In this document: in pieces, positions 25,315-38,186 of the stretch
Numbering within the stretch: position 1 is the first letter of the stretch
Layout: each line of letters opens with the position of its first letter
NCBI GenBank assembly: GCA_020226215.1
Contig: CM035227.1
Coordinates: 108,979,732-109,043,731 of the forward strand
Length of the DNA: 64,000 bases
Source of the DNA: Sindora glabra
Taxonomy: Eukaryota; Streptophyta; Magnoliopsida; Fabales; Fabaceae
Reading direction: 5' to 3'
The notes under the pieces: generated by a model
The model's database searches: none
Seen by the model: the letters and a program-made list of their open reading frames with translations, nothing else
What the model was told of the DNA's origin: nothing
Program-made: the position numbers and the translations under genes

Positions 25315-25663
25315 TAATTTAATTAAGATTTGAATATTTTTTTTCCCTTCGTTCTTTTTCTTTTTCTTTCAAAGGATAAAGATATAAATTTTATTTTGAA
25401 ATTCACTCTTTTTTTTATTGAACTGACTTTCTAAATAAAACAAAAATTTTATATTATCTCCTTTCCAAAATCACCTTTTTTTCTTAAAAAAAAAAAATTT
25501 TTCTATTCATATAACAATTGGTAAACCAATAATCATTAACGACTACCGTATACCAATAATCCTTAGATGTGATGTGACAAATATGAGATGCGAGGTTAAT
25601 AAGCGACATGTTTCATATTTTTTTTCTAAAAAGTTGATAAATGCTAATGTTTTAAATTTAAAA
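25315..25663. other. AT-rich spacer
   Basis: Nothing was recognised beyond homopolymer A and T tracts. Confidence 0.5.
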
Positions 25664-26165
25664 AAAATGTAAAATACTTCGTTAATTTTGAGAAATTATA
25701 TTTTCCCCTCACTAATTTTAAAAATTTATAAATCAAACTCTTTAATTATAAAGAATTTGCAATTAATATTCATAATTCACTTAATTAATAAATTTATTAA
25801 TTATGTAATTTTTTAATATTTTTTAAAAATTGCAATATTATTTTATTTTATTACAGCAACTAATTGCATATAATTTCATAATTTATTTTCAAGTATTTAA
25901 TTAAAATTATATATATAATTTAATTTCTATTGATTATAAGAACATAAAAATTATGTAAAAAATAATGTAATAAATCAATATATAATAATATTGTGATTTT
26001 TATTTAAAATTTTTGAAAAAACTATAATTTAATAGAATATTTAATTAAGTAGATGATAAATATTAATTATAAGTATAAATTTTATATAATTAAAGGATTT
26101 AATTTATAAATTTTCAAAAGTTAAATGTAATAAATTAATACTGATAAAGATATTTTACATTTTTC
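25664..26165. mobile_element. Long terminal inverted repeat foldback element
   Basis: The left arm (about 25664-25789) and the reverse complement of the right arm (about 26041-26165) align over about 125 bases with scattered mismatches. Shared blocks include aaaatgtaaaatac/aaaatgtaaaatat at the outer ends, aaaatttataaat in the middle and acttaattaa at the inner ends. The 250-base AT-rich centre is non-coding. The layout fits a MITE or foldback transposon. The exact ends and target duplication could not be fixed because of AT-richness. Confidence 0.75.
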
Positions 26166-27667
26166 TAATTATTTATCCAACTACCTGCTACTTTCCGAAG
26201 TTGACTGTACAAGTGAATTTATAATGAAAACATTGAAAAGGTTGATAAGCCAAGTGGAAAGCCAATCAAAAGTGGGATTTTGCCCTGTTTTAATGTGATG
26301 AATACGTGATAACGGGCGAAGTCCGTATGGTCCATTTGAAGTCTTATGATTATGTTCAACCATCTCACGAAAGATCGGATAAATTTATCTATTTATAATT
26401 TTCTCTAAAATTTTATTCTTATAAATTTGTTTCTAAAATAAAAATTTTTTCCTCTGAAAATAATTTTTTTAAAAATTCATGTTAAAGAATATTTAATACG
26501 ATATTTGTCATTTTTATATGTTATTAGATTAATTTACTTTCTTTTAATAAATTTAATATATTATAATTATTTGATTTTTATCATATTTTAAATAAAAAAA
26601 TCATAATTTTCAATAAATTATATTTAATGCTTGTCTTAAAAATTTTATAATTATTTATTTTTATTCAAATATATTTTATATTCTTAATAAATTGATTGTA
26701 TATGCTTATATTGCAAATTATTATAATACTCTAGCATCTTTATATAATATTATTATAATTATAATGCTCATATGAGCATATATTTTATATTTATCATCAC
26801 TTTATTTTGCTAAAATTAAATTAATTTATGATAAATATATATTTATTTTTTATATTATAAATATATTTTTAAAATATTTTATTTATGATACTATCATTTC
26901 ATGTTGTTGTTTAAATTTAATAGTTATTACAATAAAATTTTCACTATATTTTAAATTATATCAAACTTTAAATTATTAATTTTTTAATTTTACTAATATT
27001 CTTATTAGTTGACATTTCAAACATACCAAATTTTAAATTATTTTTAAGTAGAATATTTATGTAATGTAAAATAATTATTTTTATTTAAATATATTTTACA
27101 TTCTCAATGAATTATTTGTATATACTAATATTGTAAATCATTATATCACTCATGCATAATAAGTCAAAATGTATTTTTTAGTAAAAAAGTGGATATTATA
27201 TTTTAAAATTAATATTGTAATATGCAAGTTTAACCAGATTGAACATTGATCTCTTAGATTTTGATTTTTTTATTTGATTGCTAATTTACATATCTCATAT
27301 TAAATTTTTCATAAAATAGAAAAATTTTATAAAAAATTCAAATTCTTATTGTGATTTTTTTAAATATACAAATTATATTAACTTTATAATAATTTTTTAA
27401 TAATATTTATTTATAAAACATAATACATATACTAATTTTGACTAAAAAAATTCCATATTTTACACGGAGTGTCAATGGCTATTATAAGAACCTAAACTCG
27501 CATATTGGTCGGGGAGCCCATCAGGTTGTTAGCAAGGTCGTTGGCCACATGAAGAAAATGGTTAGGCCTTGAATTTCATGGGAGAAAAAAATTGCATAAG
27601 CCTGATTGAATTACTACCATGTCCTTGGAAATTAATGAAATTAATCACCAATAACCTCCCTCCAATG
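26166..27667. repeat. Very AT-rich intergenic DNA with a 420-bp-spaced direct repeat
   Basis: No gene was recognised. Segments 26649-26735 and 27069-27155 align base for base with roughly 80 percent identity (both contain caaatatattttata/aaaatatattttaca and attgcaaattatta/attgtaaatcatta-type text). This indicates an old duplication with a 420-base offset. Confidence 0.5.
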
Positions 27668-27675
27668 GTTAAATA

Positions 27676-28156
27676 TAGGGGTGACAATTTTCGACACGAC
27701 ACGAGTTAAAGGGGTTCGAGTCGGGCCTAATCGGGTTCAAGTCATAAACGGGTTGACCCGTCTGACTTGAATAAATTTCGTATCGGGTTTGGGTCAACCC
27801 GTTTAACCCGTTTCAAAGCCGTTTAAGTTACACATGTTATTAAACGGATCAACCCGACTCGTTAACCCGTTTAACCCGTTAAATAATATATAAATTTATT
27901 AATTATTAATTTATATAAAATAAAAAATTAATATAAACGGGTTAATAAACGATTTCAGGTCGGGTTAAACGGGTTGTATTACTATTTTGTAAGTATATTT
28001 TGTATATTCGGATTATACAGGTCGTGTTGGGTTGATCCGTTTAATAAACGGGTCGTGTCGAGTCAATTCATTTATTAAATAAGTCGTATTCGGGTTGAGC
28101 ATAAACAAGTTCGGGTTATGCCGAACCCGACCCGTGAACCTAAATTACCACCCCTA
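27676..28156. mobile_element. hAT-type MITE with a perfect 8-bp target-site duplication
   Basis: The element begins TAGGGGTGACAATTT and ends with the inverted partner AATTACCACCCCTA. It is flanked on both sides by the identical octamer GTTAAATA (27668-27675 and 28157-28164), diagnostic of hAT-superfamily insertion. The 481-base interior has no coding capacity. It is packed with aacccgttt/aaacgggtt words in both orientations, so most of it can fold back. The unusually high GC of these words stands out from the AT-rich surroundings. Confidence 0.93.
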
Positions 28157-28164
28157 GTTAAATA

Positions 28165-28950
28165 TATCACCAAGTATACACACATTATCATCTTCGCTCC
28201 TTTATTTGCAACTGTTTGCCATTACGCTAACTTGGTCATTGGAAGAGTTCGGTGGAACTAACACCAAAGTCTTCCTATAGGGCTATTGTAGCTACAAACT
28301 CGTAGGTTCAAGAACCAAAAAAAATCATTTTGTGCTATCTGTACTTTGATCCACTTTTTACAATTTCTAATCTCAATTTATCATGCTCATTTCATTTAAT
28401 TTTTGCGAGTGGAGATGATTTTACTCAAATGGTGATGTTATTTTTCATATATTGCATGGGTTTCAACATTTTTTAATGAATTTATGTATATTTTAGATTT
28501 ATTCGTTAACAAAATTATATGCAATTTCTTAATCATTCTCATTAATCCTTCAATAATCCATAATATTTTTGATATTATGCCATGAATTGTTATCTTTTAA
28601 AAGCAATTGTTTGAAGCAACATTTTGTGAACAATTTTACTAGATAAAATTAGATGTTTTTTTTTAATTTTGATTTTATCAAAATCATTGCTAAGAGCAAG
28701 GATCATAACTCCAAAAAATGGAGCTTACTTTCAAAATTTGAGCAAATTAATAATTAGATTGAGCATTGTACTTATGCTTTGCAAAGCAAGATTTCAAAGA
28801 TCCAACTTTTTGATGAGGATGGCCATAAATGAGTATAAAATAAAAAAAAACAAACTAAAGGAAATTTTTAGCATCTTACTATGCTTAAAGGTACAAATGT
28901 AATACAAGTCTTGGAGGGAAATCCTATAGAAATTGAAACAGCAAATTGCT
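28165..28950. other. Intergenic DNA, nothing recognised
   Basis: The 77-codon frame at 28669-28902 resembles no protein known to me. The right part may be eroded gag of the Gypsy element that follows. Confidence 0.4.
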
Positions 28951-30092
28951 TGAAGAAGAGGTAGTCTTAGACAGACTTGAACATAAACGTAAAACGAACT
29001 ATGATAGATTTCACACTAGTTATCTCATTCTCAAAATTAGACTATTCACAAAATTTTGATAGAAATCATGATAATTCAATGGTTATCTTTATTGTCGTTA
29101 ACAATCATATTATTAGTAGATATTAGTAGAACAAGAATGCTCAATTAATATATTATGTATACATGTAGCTAGGTTTTTTCAAATCCTATTAAATTCTTTC
29201 TTTCCATACTATGACAATTTAGTTAGATTTTGTGAAAAAAAATTAGTTCTAGTTCTTAGTACAATTAAGTTTCCAATGTCTTGGGGAGCATGGCTTAAAA
29301 TATAAAAAATTCACATGATTCTTTTATTATTAATTTTTCTAATGATGTATTTAATGCTATTTTGAGCCATATCTCTTGAACAAGGTTAAAGCAATTTTTT
29401 CTAGCCATTAATTGCCTTTGAAATTTCCAACCATGTATAGTATTAGTAAGGTTAGATTAGATCAATTGATTGCAAAAAGCTATTTTATGCTAGAAAATAT
29501 TCAAATGGAGATAACTTTTAGGGATTCAACTAAAAGCTATATTTTGATGGGAAAGAAAGCTAAAGTGAAGGAAGCAAAATAGATCAACAACCTCAATTCT
29601 AAAAGCTTTAGAAAATGGCAAAGTGTAGTATACTCAACAAAGTTCTTGGATCCAAGGATGGACAACAAAGAGAGAATTCTAAAACTTGAGTCAAAGCTTG
29701 AAGAAATTTGTATTTTTCATTTTAGATGATGTTAGAATTCTTAAGATTGGAAAAGATATCCCAAAATACTTTAAACAAGAGCTTATCATATTGTTAAAGG
29801 AATATGTTGAAGTTTTTGTATGAACAGTAGTGGACATGCCTATGATTAACCTTGAAATAGCTTACCACTAGTTAACAATTGACCCAACCTTCAATCTTGT
29901 CTAACAAAAGTATTAAAACTTTAGTTAGGAAAATTTCAAAGCCAATAAGGAAGAAGTTGAGAAATTGTTTAAAGTAGGATTTATGAAAGAGTTCATGCAA
30001 TAGTTGTCAAACATTGTCATGGTCAAAATGCAGATTTCACAAACTTAAATAAAACATTCCTAAAAGACTCCTACCCATTTCTTAACAGTGAC
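28951..30092 (+). pseudogene. Degenerate Gypsy pol (Tat-like lineage): protease to N-terminal RT
   Basis: Frame-shifted readings show a protease-region piece (HDNSMVIFIVVNNHII, about 29069-29116) and a KFPTMYSISKVRLDQLIAKS-like linker (about 29415-29480). The start of RT follows: DIPKYFKQELIILLKEYVEV, then VVDMPMINLEIAYH, then the conserved NKEEVEKLFKVGFMKEF block (about 29755-29995). The KDSYP motif of RT is reached at about 30066, and the reading then stops abruptly at 30092, where an LTR begins. Stops and frameshifts are frequent. The position shows that the three-LTR Gypsy array inserted into this older element. Confidence 0.75.
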
Positions 30093-30752
30093 AATTACAT
30101 CTTTCTTAGAATTTAAGTTATTTTACAACTTTAAAATTCTATATTTTGAGGGGAAATGATTAATTTTAGTGATAAAACTTTGAAATAGAAATTTTATATG
30201 AAAAAAATAAATTTTGATAAGGAAAGTGTTAATGAAATATAGGGAAAAGAGAATTAACTAATTAAATAAGTTTTAAATGAAAATTTTTAAGTAAATAAAA
30301 ATAAATTTTTAAGTAAGCTTGAAATATAGAAGATGTAACTAAGGAAAAATATGTTGAATTAAAAAATTAAAAGGTGTAAGTGATTAGAAGTGAGAATATA
30401 AGTATGGAGGAGATTTAAGGCAAAAAAGCCTAACTTTAACCTCTTTTTTTCCTCATTTTCTACCACAAAGTGCCCATTCTCATCATCTAATCAAGCTACA
30501 TTAGGGTTGTATGGTAATTGTTCATTGATTTTGTGATAAAAAAGAATAAAAATCACATGTGTGGTCATACAAATAGGTATATGGTTATTATGAATGATTT
30601 ATATGATTTTAATGAGAGATGTGAATAGGTTGTGTGATAATGTGATGACTTGTCTGATAATTAAATAATTTCAAATGCTCGTTGAGATTATCTTCACCAT
30701 AAACAAAAAAGTGTTGGAAGTTTGTGAGGTCATCTTCATTATACTTAAATTG

Positions 30753-33700
30753 TGTCATGACCTAATCCTTGAGTATCATGACTAGTGTAAAAACACCTAA
30801 CTAGTATTTATTTATTGATCAGCCATCTTTACAAACTTTTAAAATACTTCTAACTTTGCACTACTTTAATTTTTCTAAAGATAAATAAATAGACATTTGT
30901 AGAAGATAAGATTAATTACATGTTCAATAGGGAATTTAAAAGATAATTTACATACATAAAAGGCTTATATGAAAGTGCTAAACTTTCTTAAAATAAAAGT
31001 TTATATATACAGAAGGTACAAATAGAGAAACTTCTAACTCAACTTATCTTGTTCCTATTCAGGGTCCTCCTCTGAATTAGTTTCAATGGATATGAGAACA
31101 AAGGGTTTGGCATATTAGAACCAAGACTAGAACTATTAAGTATGCCCTCTTGTAAATGATTAGGTAAAGCAAGATTAATAACAAAAGGGTTTGGCTTAGA
31201 GTTTAACTATCTCAATACTACAAAGTAATCAATACAGGGGCCCTTGATATCATGTGAAATTTGCATTGAAATATGACTTGAAAAATACCCTAAGGCAATA
31301 AGAAGATTTTTAGTACAAATGTCAGTCATGCTTCGGTGATTTATGTTCTAAATCTATAAATAAAATATTAATAACAGAAAGTATGAGTATTAATATAATT
31401 GGTGAGTGACTATATTTCTCTTTCTTTAAGGGTTTTTACCATAATAAATTAAAGACATAATTATAAATCATGTGAAATAATAATGTAAATAAAATAATTT
31501 AATTTTGCTTTATTTGTTATAATATTTACAAAGGCTATTTTAAAGAATGGCAATAATTAGTATATAGGTTTTTCCTTATATCTTTGATCCAATCCCCAAA
31601 CATTAAGCCATTAACCTTATCCCTCCAACCCTATCATGCCTTTTATTCTTCAGAAAGGATGTAATCTCCCCCTCATAATTTATGTATAATGTGAGTAATA
31701 ATATGATGCTAGCTATAACATTAGTTACTCAATTTAAATTCAATAGAGTATGGTCATCATACTAACTATGCCATGAAAGTTTATTCAATAACATGTGCCA
31801 TACTTATATATTCAATTTCCATCATCACATAACAATATAGCTAGGGTTGTTATACAACCTTTTCAATCAAATAAAGACAATACTTAATGCTTTGAATAGA
31901 CAACAATTAGTTACTTAAGCATTATCAAATATTTCATACTTTCAATTATTTGTAACATTCTTCAATAAGAGATAGAAAACATCCTACATGTTGAATAGTA
32001 GTAAGTTCTCAAGGTTTGGTGCCCTTTTAGACTTTCAAATTAATTTAAATTTTTAGCAAAATTTTATATAATATTTTTGACACATTAACAAGCATCAAAT
32101 ATAAATTTTTCAATAATTTTATGGCTCAGGGGTGCTGTTCACTTGGAACCCAAACTACAAAAACTAAAACAAGGTAGCACAAAAAGTAATTTCAATACAA
32201 ACCTCTTTTTAACAATCAAACCATTTTTAATTATTACCAAATTTTGATATAACATCCGTAACATATTAATTAATAAAAAATATCAATTATTTCATATGGT
32301 TACTGTTCATACTGAACCAAAAACTCAAAATTGCCAATTATGGGCAATTTTGGAGTTACAATGGAAAAGAAAGCCTTTTAGGCATCCAAATTAACTTTAA
32401 TTGTTGCCAAATTTCTATGCAAGATTATTAACATCCTAATAGTCCTATAATATCAATTAATTTAATTTTTCTCAATCAAATTGGGGCTCAAACAACACCA
32501 AACAATAGTACATAGAATTTAGTATTCTATTTAAAATCATTGTAACCAAAGTTCATTCCATTGCACTTTCCATAACTCTAAAATTTTTCAAATCCTCACA
32601 TATCCTAACACTATTTGTGATATTATAACACTAAAATTTAGAATTTAAATAATTTTTAACCATGATTCCAAAGTGCAAATAGAAACATACCCTTAAACCT
32701 CCTTAATAGAATTTTCTTCTTACACTTTCCTATGGTTATTTCCTAAGGAAAAACTTAATAAATCATTTTCACTCATATGTGCATCATAATATTAATATTA
32801 TATTTTCTTATCAACATTTATACAATATCAAAATCAAGTCATATAGTACCACACCTTAGTTTCACATCCAATATAGCCAAAATTATCAAATTTTTCATCT
32901 TCTATGAAAAAACTTCATATAACAAAAGATAGTTGCCACTCACCTTAATTCCTTGACTTTTTAACTTTCAAAAGCCTTTTAAAATTGCAATAGAATAACC
33001 TTGCTAAAATAAACCAAAATTTTATAAATTTTAAAGAAAAGATTATCATGAAAGCTTAAAGAGAATAAAGGGAAAAACCTAAGTAACTTTACAAAATTTT
33101 GATGAAACTCTTGGAGAAATCTCTTGGAAGTTATTAGAAATTGAAAACCCTAGGAGAAATTTTAGAGAAGTGTATAGTTTTGAGCTAGGAAATGGGCTAG
33201 AAAATAAGCAAAATAACTTTAAAAAGCCATATATATACAAGCTTTAAAAAATTTCTCATTAGCTCCTTTTTTCCTTTTATTTATTTTATAAAAAATTTAA
33301 TGATGGCATACATATAGGGGGACACTGTTTTGAAATAATCACTAACAATTACCCTTAATTTTGCTCTTGTTCACTAAAATATCATAAGCTTCCTTGGCAA
33401 GATTAAGCCTTCTTTTTTTCTAGTTTCAACATCAAATTAAGCATAAAATGTTAAAATAAGTCAACTTAAAATAAATTAAAATGGTTTATTTTAATTTTAA
33501 CCCCAATATCTAAATTTTCGGGTTACTCAAGCCATTTTTGGACTACTTGAGATCTTAATTTCTTATTAAACTTGCATAAAATTTTTCCAAACTTAATGTT
33601 AAGCTTTTTATGATATTTTGAATCATACTAATGACTAATATAATTTCCATAAAAAATTTTAAATAGATATGCCCTCATACTATCTTTATAATTCAACTAA

Positions 33701-33790
33701 ATTTTACCTAATTTCATTATTGAATTTTTATTAAGGTGGTTTCTATCCAAAATTTCTTCTTAAGTTCTCTTACTCTATTAGAGTGTTACA
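30753..33790 (-). mobile_element. Solo LTR (family L2) nested inside LTR A, with perfect 5-bp target duplication
   Basis: On the minus strand it runs TGTAACACTCTAATAG...GGATTAGGTCATGACA. Both flanks are AATTG (30748-30752 and 33791-33795), and the host LTR A alignment to LTR B resumes exactly at this point. Its reverse complement aligns with 5252-9735. No internal coding region remains, so the element was reduced to one LTR by recombination. Confidence 0.88.
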
Positions 33791-34560
33791 AATTGTGATG
33801 GGGGTGATATAATACATGTGATAATCACACACCAAATCCATTAATGGCCAGTAAAGGATGGGGATGACTACGAGGCACTTGGATATAATCATAAAGAATA
33901 AGATTGATTAAAAGTCATAAGGAGATTTACTTGTTTTCTACATTTTATTTGTTTATCGTATAATAGGATTATGGCATGGATAAAGTTATGTAATTGAATG
34001 ATAACACTAATATGTTTAAGTGATTATAAATGAATGTGATAATACTAATAGAAATATTGAAATGGTATGTGTGGTTTAATGTGTTTAGGTTTACAGGAGG
34101 ATGAATTTAATTAGTAAGTTTATAATTTTTGTTTATATTTGATTGTGCTAGAGTGTTTTCCCCTTAAGCCCCAAACTTAGCCCATATGTTTATTTTGTTT
34201 TATAGATTCTCAAATTGAGTTATTTCTATCATCATCTTAAAGTTGAATTTTCAGGAAATTTTTTGATTTAGCTTGGATAACATTAGATATTTTAGGCTTT
34301 CATTTGTATAGAGCAAAAAAAGTAGGAAGATTGTAACTTGTATTTTCTAAGATTAGTTAGTTAGGTTGACTTATCCTCAAGTTTAAAGAATTATAAGTAG
34401 GCTTAACTCTTTTTGTAATTGAAACATATTTTACTAAGTGAAATTATCATCATTTCCTATTTATGCATGAAAAGGTTTCCCGAAATCCTTTTGTACTCTT
34501 CATTATATTAGAGTAAGAATGTAGATTAGGTTGGTGAAAATCAAATGATGGGTTTCATAA

Positions 34561-36169
34561 TAATGTGTAAGATTTTATCTATATTATTTCCTTATATTTC
34601 ATGCGTTTTATTGTGTTATATGCATTTAATTTTATAAAATTAGCCTTATTATGTAATTTAGAGTTAGTTTTACAATGTTTTGAATTTATTCAATTAATAC
34701 TAGATTTTTACATTATTTAAAAATTTTAATTATATCTTAAGCTCCAGATATTGGATTGGAGTTATCTTTATATCATTAAAAATCTTAAAGAAAGCTATAC
34801 AAGTTTTATGATTTTGTTAAAACCTAATTTAGATGTGTGGAAGGTCTAGTTTAGTCAAGAAATTGAAGACCTGTTTTTATCCTAATCGAGCTAGTTTCGA
34901 TTTTTGGGTCATATCTAGAGCTTTAAAGGTTTGATTAATATGAAACTAGCACCTAAAGCTTTCTATCATCTTGCCCTACAACTTTTATGTTTATGGTTTA
35001 TCAAAACTATGTAATTTTAGTGGTCTTATATTAGGTGAAAATTAGACCTACAAATTTTCACTACTGTAACTTTTAAAGTACATTATTTTATAAAATAGAT
35101 TCTAGACTTGCAAAATTAGCAAGGCCCTATTTTTTATAACCTTAAAAGGCATAAGATTTAAGTCCATTAGCTTTTAGGATTATCAAGTCAGATATAGAAG
35201 ACAAGAACACTAAACACTTTAACATATTATATAATTTAGCAAAGGTAATTTTATTTGGAGTTTCTTGTTCTTCAACCAAATAGGGCTAAACTTCTAGTTG
35301 ATTTAAGGATATTAAGGCTTATCTTTATTGGATTATGAGATGCTAATTTGTAATATTATATTTTTAATTGATTTTTTCTCTTTCCTTTATTCTTTTTATT
35401 GATTGCTTGAAATTACATGTGTTGGATGTTTATTTAGTATAATTGGTGTTCAACCTTGTGATTTCTAATACTTATTTATTTTTATATTAAATTATGATTG
35501 TTTAATAATAATTTTTCATGTGAGAATGGAGGGTAAGAGTTTAAATTAAAGATTTCTAGTTTAATCCCTCAATTTAGCTAAATTTTATTTTCCAATCAAT
35601 TTTAATCTAGCTTTACAGATTATAACTGTTGCTTAATCTTTTTAATTTTAATCAATCAAATTCTAAATAATTATCTAGCATAAGATTCATAAATTATTGT
35701 AAAGGTTCCAGATAATTTAAGGTTAATAAATCAATTAGAATTATTAAATATTTTGTGATCTATGATTAATCTATACTAAGAGCTCTTAAATACTTGGATT
35801 GACTAATTTGCTATATTGATTTTCTTTCTTTCTATTTTACTGCTATGTTTTGTTTTGTTTAATACATTTATTTTAATTTCAAATTAAACCACCTTCTTAA
35901 TTTAGTTCTAGTTCATTCTATTTTGCATACTTTTAAATTTTATTATGCATTCTGCATTCTATTTGCATTTTTGTTTCATTTCTATTTGCTTTATTTTTCT
36001 TTTATTTTTAGTGCATAAAAAGCTTAAATAATGGTGTGATCATTGTTAATAAATAATTGAGAAAGGATATATCAAAGGATTACTAGGGGTATAACCTAGT
36101 TTGTCACCCTTTATTGTATAATTTTTAGCAAATTAGTTATAATTAATTTTGGTGTGTTTTAATGCATCA
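34561..36169 (+). mobile_element. Nested solo LTR (family L1) inside the end of LTR A
   Basis: It begins TAATGTGTAAGATTTTATC, close to the minus-strand start of the LTR ending at 56581 (TGATGTGTAAGAATTTG). Its 3' 1.2 kb aligns with 1-1179. The last 37 bases of LTR A (36170-36206) continue on its far side, which proves insertion. No clean target duplication survives. Non-coding. Confidence 0.7.
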
Positions 36170-36208
36170 GTCACATGCTAGTTATAATTAGGGTTATGTT
36201 ATGACAAA

Positions 36209-36222
36209 AATAGTATTAGAGC
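36209..36222 (+). other. Primer-binding site (initiator-Met tRNA type), degraded
   Basis: The sequence atagtattagagc sits directly after the end of LTR A and matches the canonical TTGGTATCAGAGC at 10 of 13 positions. It fixes the LTR end and the plus orientation of the element. Confidence 0.75.
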
Positions 36223-38186
36223 ACAATCTAGGTTTCTAATGTGATGAGACCGTTAGGTCATATCTATATGCTAACCAAATAAGTGTTGATTGAAATTATA
36301 CTAGTGGTATGTGTTCACACAAGATCATATATCGTTAATACGACTTCAGTAAACCTTGTAATACTTATTAATGATGTGGAGAAGTTTGTTTGTAATAGAT
36401 TGCTTGATTATTGTTTGATTATTTGAAAAATTTTATGAATTAGGAAATATTTAATAATAATACTAAAATTCAAGCATAAGTTGATAAACTTAAACATAAG
36501 AAATAGTTTATAGGTTTATAGGCTTAATGTAATAGATGAGGTTAAAAGGAAAATAGTGAATGAAAGTTTCATTTATGGGCTGTAAATTTCATGCAAAAAG
36601 TAATGAATTAAGTTACTTGTGTTTTCAAGTAAAATCGAAGGTAGGAGCAAAGTAGAAATGAAAATGATATTACTATGGATCATGATTGAGTGGAGAGAAA
36701 GGAAAGAGAAGTTTAAGTAGGAAGTAAAAAATAAGGCTAGTTTAAGGAATGAATCCTAAGTATAAGTATTTAAGGAATGCCTCTCTAGTAGCATCCAAGA
36801 TAGATATAGGTGGTTCCACTATAAAATTAACACTATTCTATAATGCATGGAATGGATTCTCCATAAGGAGAAATGTTAAGAGCCAAAGGAGTCACATGAA
36901 TTCATCCGCTAACCATTCATAAAATCATTCTTTGCTTCAATGTTGTGCAGGATATGGAACACCTTAATGCTTATTTTGTTAAACTCATTACTATAGTCCA
37001 TGAAACCATTTATGAGAAGCATGTTTTAAGTGGGATTATAAAGGACACAAGGTTAGAAAGTGTTATAAGAATACCTTAAGTCGAGACATTAGCTAAACTA
37101 TATCTTAATGCAAAAATTTGATTCCTCCACTTTTGAATCTCCTAAAAGAATAACCAGCACCATTAAGAGATATTAAGAAGATCTATCAATATAAAATTAC
37201 AAGTAAGAGTCAAGTAAGAATTTATGCATTGACTAGCCTAGGGGCCCACGCCTCCAATGCCATAGCTATAGGTACCTAGAAATATGATAATTTTCTATTA
37301 GAGTTTGATCTGATTTAGGTGATACTTATTTTTTTTCTTTTAAAAGACTAATTATTTGATAATTTGCCCTTAATTGCTATAACCCGCAACTAATAAATCC
37401 ATTTTTAGACACCTACAAGATCAAAATTTACTTTACATCCATAATCTTGTTTAATATAAATGATTTTGATGTAATCTTAGGAATATAATAGTTATATAAA
37501 TGCCATACTTGCAAGAATCATTTTAACAAATCTATACTCTTTCTATAGAAAATGTTCTCCACCTATTAGGTTTCAAGGGAATAAGTTGTTAGAAAACCAT
37601 TAACTTAATTTTAAATGTTAATGCGCAAGAACATGAAAGAGAGAGGATGCATAACGTATCTAGTTGTAATTCAAGATTAGAACTAGCTAATATCAGATGT
37701 TGGTGATGTCTCCATACTTAGAAAATATAAACTAGATAAGCTTTTCCTAATTTAAAAAGGACCAATATGACTTGACTCTAAATTATCATACAAGAAGTAA
37801 CTAGTTAAAATGTCAAACAACTAAGACTACAAAGATTAAGATCCAAAGTCATTCCATCTATTAAGGATTATTGGGGATGTCATAAGATAGAATAAGCTAA
37901 GAGAGAGAGCTAAAGTCAAATATGCAATAAGGGTGTTCATGACTTTTGATGAATGTTGGGCTTGACATTAGTACATCTCTATAATGTTGTAAGAAATAGC
38001 AAGTGAAGGTTACATAGAGGGCCTAAAAGATTGCAAGCATGTGAGGGAAAGTGATAACCTTTAAGAGAAATTGAAGGGTATATGGAATTGTTAGAGTGGT
38101 ATGGTGGGTTATATAGCTATAAGAAATATGCTTATAGGATTGTCGTTATAAGTGATTAGGTAGGAATACTTATCAATATGAGTGTG

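Larger units (their letters stand above)
30093..36206 (+). mobile_element. First LTR (LTR A) of the three-LTR Gypsy array, split by two nested LTRs
   Basis: LTR A consists of 30093-30752, 33796-34560 and 36170-36206. These pieces align in order with LTR B (43716-47535) and LTR C (50678-52708). All three start with a TGTTACATCTTCCTTAGA-like end and finish with a GTCATGACA-like end. Compared with LTR B it lacks about 2.3 kb (the part between about 44170 and 46500). It is followed directly by a primer-binding site. Confidence 0.8.
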
